64,000 bases of DNA from positions 1,054,001-1,118,000 of the forward strand of contig NC_014376.1 in the NCBI RefSeq assembly GCF_000144625.1, in the 5' to 3' direction. This stretch comes from [Clostridium] saccharolyticum WM1 (GTDB lineage: Bacteria > Bacillota > Clostridia > Lachnospirales > Lachnospiraceae). Position numbers and translations under genes: made by a program. This document shows positions 55,701 through 63,309 of this stretch, piece after piece (within the stretch, counting starts at the first letter, position 1; every line of letters begins with the position of its first letter). The notes under the pieces were generated by a model. The model ran no database searches. It was given only the letters and a program-made list of their open reading frames with translations, and was not told where the DNA came from.

Positions 55701-56390
55701 CTAAAGGCTGCCTTTGAATACCGCTATCCCTATCTGGCCGATACCAGGCTCCATACCAAGGTGACCGTATCCGAGTTAAAAAAACAGGGGCAATTCACCG
55801 ATGAGGAGGAAAGCGGCTTTCTTCCTGCGATTCCTGCATTCCTAAGGGAAGAAGGGAAAAAGGAAAAGACGGGAGGAGCCTTCCGGGGTACGGCATATCA
55901 CAGGGCTTTGGAGCTGCTGGATTTTGGAATGGTGACAACAGGGGAGGCGCTTCGCAATGCCTTAGAGGGATTCCGGAAAGACCGGCGGATGGATGAGGAA
56001 AGCCTTTCCCAGTTATCGGAGCATGTACTTTTGTCCTTTTTAACCTCGCCCCTTGGAACACGGCTGGCTGCAGCCCAGAGGGAAGGACGTCTGAAAAAAG
56101 AGCAGCAGTTTGTAGTGGGCATTCCTGCCCGGGATATGGATGCAGGGGATTCCGATGAACGGATTCTCATCCAGGGCATCATAGATGCCTATATGGAAGA
56201 GGAAGATGGTCTGGTTCTGTTGGATTATAAAACGGATTTCATCAGGCCGGGAGAAGAGAAGGTGCTGGTTAACCGGTATCAGACACAGATGGATTATTAC
56301 CAAAGGGCTCTGGAACAGATGACAGGGAAGCGGGTCAGGGAAAAAATTATTTATTCCTTGTCTTTGGAAAAGGAAATAACTCTTGGATAA
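52701..56390 (+). CDS. addA: ATP-dependent helicase/nuclease subunit AddA
   Basis: 1229 aa UvrD-type helicase with nuclease. Walker A SAAAGSGKTAVLVERI (residues about 24-39), motif II VDEYQDSN, motif VI VAMTRAKEKL, and a C-terminal RecB nuclease (LIQGIIDAYME, LLDYKTD). Forms the AddAB complex with the upstream gene. GGAGG-rich end of addB serves as ribosome binding site; stop of addB and ATG 52701 are one base apart. Confidence 0.96.
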   Translation: MRICWTEEQKAVIESRNRNLLVSAAAGSGKTAVLVERIIRMITEGESPLRIDQLLVMTFTKAAADEMRERVLKAVDEKLVENPDSAHLQMQAAMIPYAQITTIDSFCLGLIRDHYNKLDIDPAFRVGDEGELLLLRADVMKEMLEEHYEKADPLFEKFVETYATGKSDKGIEDYIMQVYTFSQSNPWPAEWLDRCRQELETCDMGHIMDTGWMKFLMKDVKMQLWELKIQMEKAMEVCEEENGPEAYLPMLAHDLQMLDRLYLAENYEALNEQLKNVSFDRLASIRSKEIDGEKKAFVTGIRDRVKKAVGKLLEFYCFESPKEVLSDIRGSRDAVTTLLSLAGEYGDKYRDKKREKNLVDFNDLEHYALEILLDKEEGKTVTTQVADELSRQYEEILVDEYQDSNDVQEALINSISRERFGTPNVFMVGDVKQSIYQFRLARPQLFLEKYDSYSVDEGKYQKIELHQNFRSRDEVLKGINEVFYQIMTRNLGDIPYTKDAALHPGAEFLKADGRLGEKPELLMIHGSGNLIKQLDDDGAECTSREMEAKTIAWKIKELTDPVKGLLVWDKGLEGKGGYRVAEYGDMVILLRSLSGWAEDFVSVLMNEGIPAYAERKTGYFTAPEVETVLSMLNIIDNPMQDIPLAAVLKSPMGRVTDEEMAHLMAVWKKTAKKGQDRGLYGAWQHYRKEYEGGGDPEYPELFKKLEDFNSMLSIYREKSSYLSIHELLFDLYEGTGYYDYISAMPAGEVRRANLSMLVEKASAYEKTSYTGLFHFIRYIENLKKYDTDFGEASLAGEDNTVRVMSIHKSKGLEFPVVFLAGMGKKFNKQDAYGKILIDPDLGIGTDYLDLERRLKAPTLKKHALRRKMELGAMGEELRVLYVAMTRAKEKLVMTGLDRYLDKKLERFAEIMRVEGQIPFTILSSADSYLDWMLMSLSGKYSLSQILSEEGADTGSLIVKELSVPDLVGGEMERQAEKKLTKDALLSLDTERSYDQEFGAELKAAFEYRYPYLADTRLHTKVTVSELKKQGQFTDEEESGFLPAIPAFLREEGKKEKTGGAFRGTAYHRALELLDFGMVTTGEALRNALEGFRKDRRMDEESLSQLSEHVLLSFLTSPLGTRLAAAQREGRLKKEQQFVVGIPARDMDAGDSDERILIQGIIDAYMEEEDGLVLLDYKTDFIRPGEEKVLVNRYQTQMDYYQRALEQMTGKRVREKIIYSLSLEKEITLG

Positions 56391-56467
56391 GGGAGTTAAA
56401 TATTGCTAAAAAATCACAATATGCTAAAATAATAGAAGATGTCTATTAATACAAGGAGAAAACAGGT

Positions 56468-57514
56468 ATGATACCAGATCGAGAAGTAAGACTTACCCAA
56501 ATGACAAAAACTGCGGGATGTGCAGCTAAAATAGGTCCCGGTACACTTGCCGGGATATTGGAGAATCTGCCTAAATTTCAGGATCCTAATCTGCTGGTGG
56601 GGATCGAAACCTCTGATGACGGGGCTATTTATAAGGTCAACGAGGAAACCGCATTGATCCAGACCCTGGACTTTTTTACCCCTGTGGTGGATGATCCTTA
56701 TACCTTTGGCCAGATAGCTGCTGCCAATGCCTTAAGCGACATTTATGCCATGGGAGGGGAACCAAAGGTGGCTCTTAATATCGTGGCCTGGCCCAACTGC
56801 GTAAATCCCGCTCTATTGGGAAAGATTTTAGAAGGAGGGGCATCTAAGGTCCTTGAGGCCGGGGCTGTGCTGGCCGGAGGGCACTCCATTCAGGATGATG
56901 AGCCGAAATACGGATTAAGCGTCACCGGATTTGTCCATCCGGACAAGGTATTCAAAAACAGCGAAGCCAGGCCGGGGGATGTTCTGATTTTGACAAAGCC
57001 TTTGGGAACCGGGATCGTCAATACGGCAGTAAAAGCGGATATGGCTTCAGAAGAAGCAAAAGAGGAAGTGATCCGTGTCATGACCTCTCTGAATAAAAAA
57101 GCAAAACAGGTAGCAGAGCATTATGAAATCCATAGCTGCACCGATATCACCGGCTTTGGACTGGCTGGACACTCCGTTGAAATGGCGGAGGGCAGCGGGG
57201 TTACAATCGAAATCTTTGTTAAGGATCTGCCTATTCAGAAGGAGGCCATAAGCCTGGCTAAAATGGGACTGATTCCGGAAGGGGCTTACAGGAACCGTTC
57301 CTATACTGAGGAAAAAGTGGATTTTGGGGACACCGAAGAGTACATTCGTGATATTTTCTGTGATCCTCAGACATCCGGAGGACTTTTGCTCAGCGTTTCC
57401 CTTAAGACAGGGGAAAGCATCATGGAGGACCTTAAAAAGGCCCAGATGGACACAGCCTTTGCAATCATCGGACGAGTCGTGGAAAAAGAAGAAAAATCAG
57501 TAAAGTTGAGGTAA
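56468..57514 (+). CDS. selD: Selenide, water dikinase (selenophosphate synthetase)
   Basis: 348 aa; makes selenophosphate from selenide and ATP. The active-site loop reads TKTAGCAAKIGPG: catalytic Cys (TGT codon, not selenocysteine) and Lys are both present. The GGHSIQDDEPKYG and TGFGLAGH motifs are standard. AAGGAG precedes ATG 56468. It starts a unit of selenium genes: class V aminotransferase, LysR, DUF3343. No selA, selB or selC is in the window; with this context, delivery of labile selenium to a molybdenum hydroxylase is the likely role. Confidence 0.94.
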   Translation: MIPDREVRLTQMTKTAGCAAKIGPGTLAGILENLPKFQDPNLLVGIETSDDGAIYKVNEETALIQTLDFFTPVVDDPYTFGQIAAANALSDIYAMGGEPKVALNIVAWPNCVNPALLGKILEGGASKVLEAGAVLAGGHSIQDDEPKYGLSVTGFVHPDKVFKNSEARPGDVLILTKPLGTGIVNTAVKADMASEEAKEEVIRVMTSLNKKAKQVAEHYEIHSCTDITGFGLAGHSVEMAEGSGVTIEIFVKDLPIQKEAISLAKMGLIPEGAYRNRSYTEEKVDFGDTEEYIRDIFCDPQTSGGLLLSVSLKTGESIMEDLKKAQMDTAFAIIGRVVEKEEKSVKLR

Positions 57515-57519
57515 GGAAA

Positions 57520-58662
57520 ATGATCTATCTGGATAATGCGGCGACCTCCTTCCGGAAGCCGGAGGAAGTGAGAAAGGCGGTGTCCGATGCCTTGGTTTCT
57601 CTTGGAAATTCCGGAAGGGGAGCCCATGGGGCATCTCTGGATGCATCCCGCCTGATTTTCGATACCCGCAGGCTCCTGGCAGAGCTTTTTCATGGAGGAG
57701 ATCCTTCCCGGGTGGCTTTTACAGCCAATTCAACGGCCAGCTTGAACATGGCCATTCAGGGCCTCCTTGAACCGGGGGATCATGTGATTACCACCATGAT
57801 GGAACACAATTCCGTACTGCGCCCTCTGTACCGCATGGAGGAGCAGGGCGTGGAGCTTACCATCCTGCCCTCAGATGAAAGGGGCAGGGTTAAGTATGAG
57901 GATTTTGAAGATGCAGTCCGGAAAAATACAAAGGCGGTGGTCTGTACCCATGCCTCCAACTTGACAGGAAACATAAATGACTTGGAAATCATCGGAAGTA
58001 TCTGCAAAAAGCATGGGATTCTTCTGGTGGTGGATGCATCCCAGACTGCAGGGGTATTTGACATTGATATGGAAAAAATGGGGATCCATGTTTTGTGCTT
58101 TACCGGCCATAAAGGTCTTTTGGGACCTCAGGGGACCGGAGGAATCTGTGTCCGTCAGGGAATCTCCTTACGGCCTTTCCTGGTGGGAGGCAGCGGAGTC
58201 AAAAGTTATTTAAAGTCCCAGCCGGAGGAGATGCCGGAAGCCTTGGAAGCCGGAACCTTAAACGGCCACGGGATTGCAGGCCTTCATGCAGCCCTTCTGT
58301 ATCTGGAAAAGACCGGGATTGAAACCATACGGGAAAGGGAGCTTCTGCTTATGAGGCGGTTCTATGAGGGCGTAAAGGATATTCCCGGAGTCCGGGTGTA
58401 TGGGGACTTTTCAGATCAGGCACTTCTTTGCCGGGCTCCGGTAGTGGCTCTTAACATCAGGGATTACGATTCCGGCGAAGTAGCTGACGAGCTGGCTTTC
58501 TCCTATGATATCTATACCAGGGCTGGGGCCCACTGTGCGCCTCTTATGCACCAGGCTCTTGGGACTGTGGAGCAGGGAGCTGTCCGCTTTTCCATGTCCC
58601 ATTATAATGAAGAAGAAGAGATTGACAAAGCCATTCAAGCGGTGAGGGAGCTGAGCTTATGA
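57520..58662 (+). CDS. Class V aminotransferase / cysteine desulfurase-like, SelD-associated type
   Basis: 380 aa PLP enzyme. PLP Lys in CFTGHKGLLGPQGTGG, active-site Cys in RAGAHCAPLMH, and THASNLTGN as in NifS-like proteins. Pattern matches the group (E. faecalis EF2568-like) found beside orphan selD and selenium-dependent molybdenum hydroxylase genes, where it probably mobilises S or Se. Six bases after selD, and its end overlaps the LysR start (ATGA), so the three are one operon. Confidence 0.85.
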   Translation: MIYLDNAATSFRKPEEVRKAVSDALVSLGNSGRGAHGASLDASRLIFDTRRLLAELFHGGDPSRVAFTANSTASLNMAIQGLLEPGDHVITTMMEHNSVLRPLYRMEEQGVELTILPSDERGRVKYEDFEDAVRKNTKAVVCTHASNLTGNINDLEIIGSICKKHGILLVVDASQTAGVFDIDMEKMGIHVLCFTGHKGLLGPQGTGGICVRQGISLRPFLVGGSGVKSYLKSQPEEMPEALEAGTLNGHGIAGLHAALLYLEKTGIETIRERELLLMRRFYEGVKDIPGVRVYGDFSDQALLCRAPVVALNIRDYDSGEVADELAFSYDIYTRAGAHCAPLMHQALGTVEQGAVRFSMSHYNEEEEIDKAIQAVRELSL

Positions 58663-59564
58663 ATCTGAAGCAGTTGGAAGCATTTGTTTGTGTGGCGGAA
58701 GAAAAAAGCTTTTCGGCTGCTGCCAAGAAGCTTTATCTCACCCAGCCTACGGTAAGCGCCCATATCAGTTCTCTGGAAAAGGAACTGGGAGCCCGGCTGT
58801 TTGTCCGGACCACAAAGGATGTGGAACTGTCTCCGGAAGGGGAACAGCTTTACGGCAATGCCAGGAAAATACTTCAATTAGAAAAGAATATTCTGCGGGA
58901 TTTCACCCAGAAGGATTTAAAGACAGCTAACAGGATCGTGGTAGGCGCTTCCACAGTACCGGGACAGTACATACTGCCCCAGATCCTTTCCCTGTTTTCC
59001 AGAACCTATCCGGGAAACCAGCTGGAGCTAAAGGAAGCGGACAGCATGGAGGTGGTCCGGCTGGTACAGGATGGCCTGGTGGAAATCGGCTTTACAGGGA
59101 CCACTGTCACCGATCCCACCTGTGTGTTTGAACCTTTTTATTCGGACCGTCTGGTGATCATCACACCCAACAATGACAAATACCGCCAGTATGAGAAAAC
59201 AGGATTCCCCTTAGAGCAGTTTTATGAGGAGCGCTGGATCTTCCGGGAGGAAGGCTCCGGCACAAGAAAGGAAGCAGAGAGCCATTTAAAGGATATGGGA
59301 GTGGATTTAAGCCGCCTGGAAATTGTGGCGACCATCAGCAATCAGGAAACCATTAAAAAATCCGTGGAGGCGGCCATGGGCATTTCCATCCTGTCTGGCG
59401 CAGCCGTGGATGATTATGTCGAGCAGGGAGCCCTGCTTCGGTTTTCACCGGGACCCCAGGAGATTTACCGGAAATTATATATGGTGTGGAGCAAAAATCA
59501 CAAGCCAGGAAAAGCGGCCAGATTGTTTATCCGATTTGTCCGGGAACTGTATGCGTATTTATAG
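58659..59564 (+). CDS. LysR family regulator, selenium-metabolism-associated
   Basis: 301 aa. N-terminal winged helix (LEAFVCVAEEKSFSAAAKKL, LTQPTVSAHISSLEKELG), then a substrate-binding domain like a periplasmic binding protein. Located inside the selD operon, translationally coupled to the aminotransferase, which matches a LysR subtype known next to selenium genes. Probably controls this operon or the hydroxylase genes. Effector unknown. Confidence 0.85.
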   Translation: MNLKQLEAFVCVAEEKSFSAAAKKLYLTQPTVSAHISSLEKELGARLFVRTTKDVELSPEGEQLYGNARKILQLEKNILRDFTQKDLKTANRIVVGASTVPGQYILPQILSLFSRTYPGNQLELKEADSMEVVRLVQDGLVEIGFTGTTVTDPTCVFEPFYSDRLVIITPNNDKYRQYEKTGFPLEQFYEERWIFREEGSGTRKEAESHLKDMGVDLSRLEIVATISNQETIKKSVEAAMGISILSGAAVDDYVEQGALLRFSPGPQEIYRKLYMVWSKNHKPGKAARLFIRFVRELYAYL

Positions 59565-59629
59565 AATTTCCCTATAAAAAATCAATGACCGATGACTTAA
59601 GATTATTAAAGAAACACGGGTAAGAGACT

Positions 59630-59866
59630 ATGAGAAAAAAAGAACGAAAAATTGTCATCACCTTCCGCACGACAGCAGAAGCCATTGCCATGGAATCCCA
59701 ATGCCAGAAGGAGGGAATTCCGGGCCGGCTCATTCCCGTTCCCAGACAGATTTCTTCTGGCTGCGGTCTTTCCTGGGCAATGCCGGCTGACTGGGAGGGA
59801 GACATTGGACCGTGGCTGGAGGACAGGGGGCTCCGTTGGGATAAGATAGGGGAATATTTTATATAA
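59630..59866 (+). CDS. DUF3343 putative Se/S carrier protein
   Basis: 78 aa. Starts ERKIVITFRTTAEAIAMES and contains the single Cys in SSGCGLSWAMP, the family mark of DUF3343, which is thought to carry sulfur or selenium as persulfide or perselenide. Members sit in selD/molybdenum-hydroxylase clusters, as here. Downstream of the LysR gene by 65 bases. Confidence 0.85.
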   Translation: MRKKERKIVITFRTTAEAIAMESQCQKEGIPGRLIPVPRQISSGCGLSWAMPADWEGDIGPWLEDRGLRWDKIGEYFI

Positions 59867-60052
59867 TTTTTCTGTCAATGTTCGTGTAATATTGAGCAAT
59901 ATTTAAAGGGAAAGAGTCAGAGGGGAATGGCTGCGGCTGCTCTTTTCCGGCTCTTTTATAGAAAATATCTATGGACTATTAACCGACAATTATTGGTTAT
60001 ACTGGAAAGAATGCTGCTAAATTATAACAAATGTACAAAAAAGAAATGGGTA

Positions 60053-60082
60053 TTGACAAATAGTTGTACAATATGATATAGT
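60053..60082 (+). promoter_or_regulatory. Promoter of the guanine deaminase unit with TGTACA repeats
   Basis: TTGACA (60053-60058), 18-base spacer, TATAGT (60077-60082). TGTACA occurs at 60032-60037 and again within the spacer at 60065-60070, a possible operator pair on both sides of the -35. The leader runs to the riboswitch. Confidence 0.65.
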
Positions 60083-60126
60083 CAACCTGTCACAAGTAAA
60101 AGGAATTTTTAGTATCAGTATTCAAA

Positions 60127-60272
60127 GAAACTTATATATGCTCATAATTGGTTGAGCGTCTCTACCAACTACCGTAATAGTTGCCTATAAGTTTCCGCAC
60201 CATAATAACCTCAGCTTTTTTGTTGTGTGTTAACGATGTGTGCGGAACAGATGGAAACTACGGTAGTTTTTT
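60127..60272 (+). promoter_or_regulatory. Variant purine riboswitch with terminator
   Basis: Aptamer 60127-60195. P1: GAAACTTATA (60127-60136) with TATAAGTTTC (60186-60195). P2: GCTCA/TGAGC. J2/3 is GTCTCTAC (canonical GTTTCTAC). P3: CAACTA/TAGTTG with loop CCGTAA. The residue that selects guanine (C74) is C (60185), but the base before it is C, not the usual A. P2 is shorter than usual. Expression platform: AACTACCGTA of P3 (60167-60176) and AGTTTCC of P1 (60190-60196) are complementary to 60253-60268, which precedes TTTTTT (60267-60272). Terminator and aptamer therefore exclude each other, predicting activation on ligand binding. Confidence 0.82.
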
Positions 60273-60357
60273 ATTGCGAAGAGTGATCAGAAAGGCTGGA
60301 ACGCCGCAATTATGGCTGCCGTATTTTGAAATTCTCTGATACGGAATGGGAGGTTCT

Positions 60358-61638
60358 ATGAATGGTGGTATAAGCTTTGTTTTAAAAGGCAACATTATTT
60401 ACAGCAATGATGACCGCACCTTAAAGACGGTGGAGCAGGGATACCTGGTTTGCCGGGAAGGGAAGTCAGCAGGAGTCTTTCAGGAGCTTCCTGAGCAGTT
60501 TAAAGATTATCCGCTGGAGGATTGGGGAGATATGCTCCTTGTTCCTGGACTGGTGGATCTTCATATCCATGCACCCCAGTTTGCCTTCCGCGGCATGGGA
60601 ATGGATCTGGAGCTTTTAGACTGGCTGAATACCAATACCTTTCCGGAGGAGGCAAAGTATGCCGATCTGGAATATGCCCAAAAGGCTTACGGAATTTTTG
60701 CAGATTCCATGAAAAAAAGCGCTACGACCAGAGCCTGTATATTTGGCACGATCCACAGACCGGCCACAGAGCTTTTAATGGACCTGATGGAGGAAACCGG
60801 CTTAAAGACTATGATCGGCAAGGTGAATATGGACCGGAATTCCCCGGACTTTTTGAAGGAACAAAGTGCCGAAGCATCGGAGCAGGAGACCCTCCGCTGG
60901 CTGGAGGAAACCGGCTCCAGGTATGAGAATGTGAAACCCATCCTCACGCCCCGGTTCATTCCATCCTGTACGGATGATCTTATGGAGCGGCTGGGAAAGC
61001 TGCAGAAGGAGTACGGACTGCCGGTACAGTCCCATTTATCTGAAAATCAAGGGGAGGTGGCCTGGGTCAAAGAGCTTTGCCCTGCTTCCAGATTTTACGG
61101 AGATGCTTATGACCGGTTTGGCCTGTTCGGAGGAAACGGAAAGACGGTTATGGCCCATTGTGTTTCTTCGTCAGAAGAAGAGATTGAATTAATAAAAGAG
61201 CGGGGGGTTACCATTGCTCACTGCCCTCAGTCAAACACCAACTTATCGTCAGGAGTGGCTCCTGTCAGGACCTATCTGGACCGGGGGGTGAAGGTGGGTC
61301 TGGGAAGTGATGTGGCTGGAGGAAGCGGAGAATCCATTTTCCGTGCCATGGCTGATGCCATTCAGGTATCTAAGCTGAGATGGAGGCTGAAGGATGATCG
61401 CTTAAAGCCCCTTACAGTGGAAGAGGCTTTTTACCTGGGTACCTTAGGCGGCGGATCCTTCTTTGGAAAAGTGGGAAGCTTTCAGGAAGGATATGAACTG
61501 GATGTATTAATCCTGGATGACGGCAGCCTGCCTCATCCTCAGACTCTTACCCTGCGGGAGAGGCTGGAACGGTTCATCTACCTGTCTGATGACAGACATA
61601 TTAAGGGGAAATATGTGGGAGGATATAGGATTTTCTAG
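60358..61638 (+). CDS. guaD: Guanine deaminase
   Basis: 426 aa zinc amidohydrolase that converts guanine to xanthine. Metal and substrate motifs: LVDLHIHAPQFAFRGMGMD, SHLSENQGEVAWV, HCVSSS, GLGSDVAGGSG. GGGAGG (60348-60353) supports ATG 60358 rather than ATG 60346. Preceded by a purine riboswitch and followed by a purine permease and a molybdenum hydroxylase, giving a guanine-to-xanthine-to-urate type route. Confidence 0.92.
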   Translation: MNGGISFVLKGNIIYSNDDRTLKTVEQGYLVCREGKSAGVFQELPEQFKDYPLEDWGDMLLVPGLVDLHIHAPQFAFRGMGMDLELLDWLNTNTFPEEAKYADLEYAQKAYGIFADSMKKSATTRACIFGTIHRPATELLMDLMEETGLKTMIGKVNMDRNSPDFLKEQSAEASEQETLRWLEETGSRYENVKPILTPRFIPSCTDDLMERLGKLQKEYGLPVQSHLSENQGEVAWVKELCPASRFYGDAYDRFGLFGGNGKTVMAHCVSSSEEEIELIKERGVTIAHCPQSNTNLSSGVAPVRTYLDRGVKVGLGSDVAGGSGESIFRAMADAIQVSKLRWRLKDDRLKPLTVEEAFYLGTLGGGSFFGKVGSFQEGYELDVLILDDGSLPHPQTLTLRERLERFIYLSDDRHIKGKYVGGYRIF

Positions 61639-61719
61639 CTTTACTTAATGAAAAAGAGGACTGCATGGGGCAGCTCTTATACAGCAAGAAAATATTCTAA
61701 CTATCAAGGAGGTAGAAGT

Positions 61720-63114
61720 ATGGAAACAAAAAAAAGCGGAGGATTCTTAGAAAGATTATTTCACTTAACTGAGAATCACACGGATGCAAGGACAGAGATC
61801 GTGGCCGGCATTACCACATTCATGACCATGGCTTATATCCTGGCAGTCAACCCAAGCATTTTAAGTGCAGCGGGAATGGACAGCGGAGCCGTATTTACGG
61901 CCACGGCACTTGCATCACTGTTTGCCACCCTTTTAATGGCAGGACTTGCCAACTATCCCTTCGTACTGGCGCCTGGAATGGGACTTAATGCGTATTTTGC
62001 ATATACCGTAGTCCTTAACATGGGCTATACCTGGGAGATGGCTCTGGCCGCCGTGTTCATGGAAGGTATTATTTTCATCGCCCTTTCCCTGACAAACGTA
62101 CGTGAAGCGATCTTCAATGCGATCCCTGTAAATTTAAAGCATGCCGTATCCGTAGGTATTGGCTTGTTTATCGCATTCATCGGACTTCAGAATGCAAAAA
62201 TCGTCGTAGATGGGGCAACTCTCGTAACAATGTTTTCCTTTAAAAGCTCTTTGGGGGATGGTTCCTTTTATACCGTCGGCATTACCGTTTTGTTAGCGAT
62301 TATCGGTATTCTGGTAACTGCTGTGCTGGTAGTAAAAAATGTAAAAGGCAACATTTTGTGGGGAATCATCATTACCTGGATTTTAGGTATGGTCTGTCAG
62401 GCCATCGGCTTATACCGGCCAAATCCGGAGCTGGGAATGTACAGCGTATTCCCGAATTTCTCAGCAGGATTTGGAATTCCTGATATGAGTCCTACCTTCT
62501 TGAAGCTGGATTTTTCCAGAGTAATTTCCCTGGATTTCCTTGTAGTAATGTTTGCATTCCTGTTCGTTGACATGTTCGATACCCTGGGAACCTTAATCGG
62601 AGTGGCCTCCAAGGCTGATATGCTGGATAAAGACGGAAAGCTGCCTCAGATCAAGGGTGCATTAATGGCTGATGCCGTTGGTACGACAGCAGGAGCATTA
62701 TTCGGTACCTCCACCACAACTACCTTCGTAGAAAGCGCCGCAGGTGTTGCAGAAGGCGGAAGAACCGGATTAACAGCAGTGGTTGCAGCCATTCTCTTTG
62801 GCTTATCCCTGTTCTTGTCCCCGATTTTCTTAGCCATTCCGTCCTTTGCGACGGCACCGGCTCTGGTAGTGGTAGGCTTTTTAATGCTGACCTCTGTCAC
62901 CAAAATAGATTTTGCAGATTTCACAGAAGCGATTCCAAGCTATATCGCCATCATTGCGATGCCGTTTATGTACAGCATTTCTGAAGGAATCTCCTTAGGA
63001 ATTATCTCTTACGTAGTTATTAATTTAGTAACCGGAAGAGCAAAAGAAAAGAAAATCAGTGCCCTTATGTATGTTTTGGCGATATTATTTGTGCTGAAAT
63101 ATATATTAATATAG
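61720..63114 (+). CDS. NCS2/AzgA family guanine-hypoxanthine permease
   Basis: 464 aa, about 13 TM segments. AzgA/PbuG marks: EIVAGITTFMTMAYILAVNP, APGMGLNAYFAYTVV, LFVDMFDTLGTLIGVA, TTTFVESAAGVAEGGRTGL. It imports guanine or hypoxanthine with protons. AAGGAGG precedes ATG 61720; the upstream open frame is not coding. Lies 81 bases after guanine deaminase, with no terminator between, so it is under the same riboswitch. Confidence 0.92.
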   Translation: METKKSGGFLERLFHLTENHTDARTEIVAGITTFMTMAYILAVNPSILSAAGMDSGAVFTATALASLFATLLMAGLANYPFVLAPGMGLNAYFAYTVVLNMGYTWEMALAAVFMEGIIFIALSLTNVREAIFNAIPVNLKHAVSVGIGLFIAFIGLQNAKIVVDGATLVTMFSFKSSLGDGSFYTVGITVLLAIIGILVTAVLVVKNVKGNILWGIIITWILGMVCQAIGLYRPNPELGMYSVFPNFSAGFGIPDMSPTFLKLDFSRVISLDFLVVMFAFLFVDMFDTLGTLIGVASKADMLDKDGKLPQIKGALMADAVGTTAGALFGTSTTTTFVESAAGVAEGGRTGLTAVVAAILFGLSLFLSPIFLAIPSFATAPALVVVGFLMLTSVTKIDFADFTEAIPSYIAIIAMPFMYSISEGISLGIISYVVINLVTGRAKEKKISALMYVLAILFVLKYILI

Positions 63115-63141
63115 CTATAAAAAAGCAAACCAATAAAGCAG

Positions 63142-63157
63142 TCTGATTAAAATCAGA
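63142..63157 (+). repeat. Small hairpin after the purine permease
   Basis: TCTGATT (63142-63148) with AATCAGA (63151-63157). Seven-bp stem with no T tract. Confidence 0.4.
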
Positions 63158-63179
63158 ACAACCGGTCAAAATACACAGG

Positions 63180-63248
63180 GACTGGCGGCGACATCACTTT
63201 GATAAGCGCTTAGCGCTTTGAAAAAGTCTCGTCTCCGTCAGTCTTTTT
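63180..63248 (+). terminator. Large imperfect hairpin with T tract between the permease and xdh genes
   Basis: GACTG-CGG-GAC (63180-63192) pairs with GTC-CCG-CAGTC (63231-63243). Inside lie ACTTT/AAAGT and AAGCGC/GCGCTT arms. TTTTT follows (63243-63247). It looks like a terminator or attenuator that would reduce read-through into the hydroxylase gene. Confidence 0.6.
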
Positions 63249-63309
63249 CATAAGGGAAGGACCGGGACACTGCGTATACAAATCATAATAAGAAATAGGA
63301 GGCGTTAAT

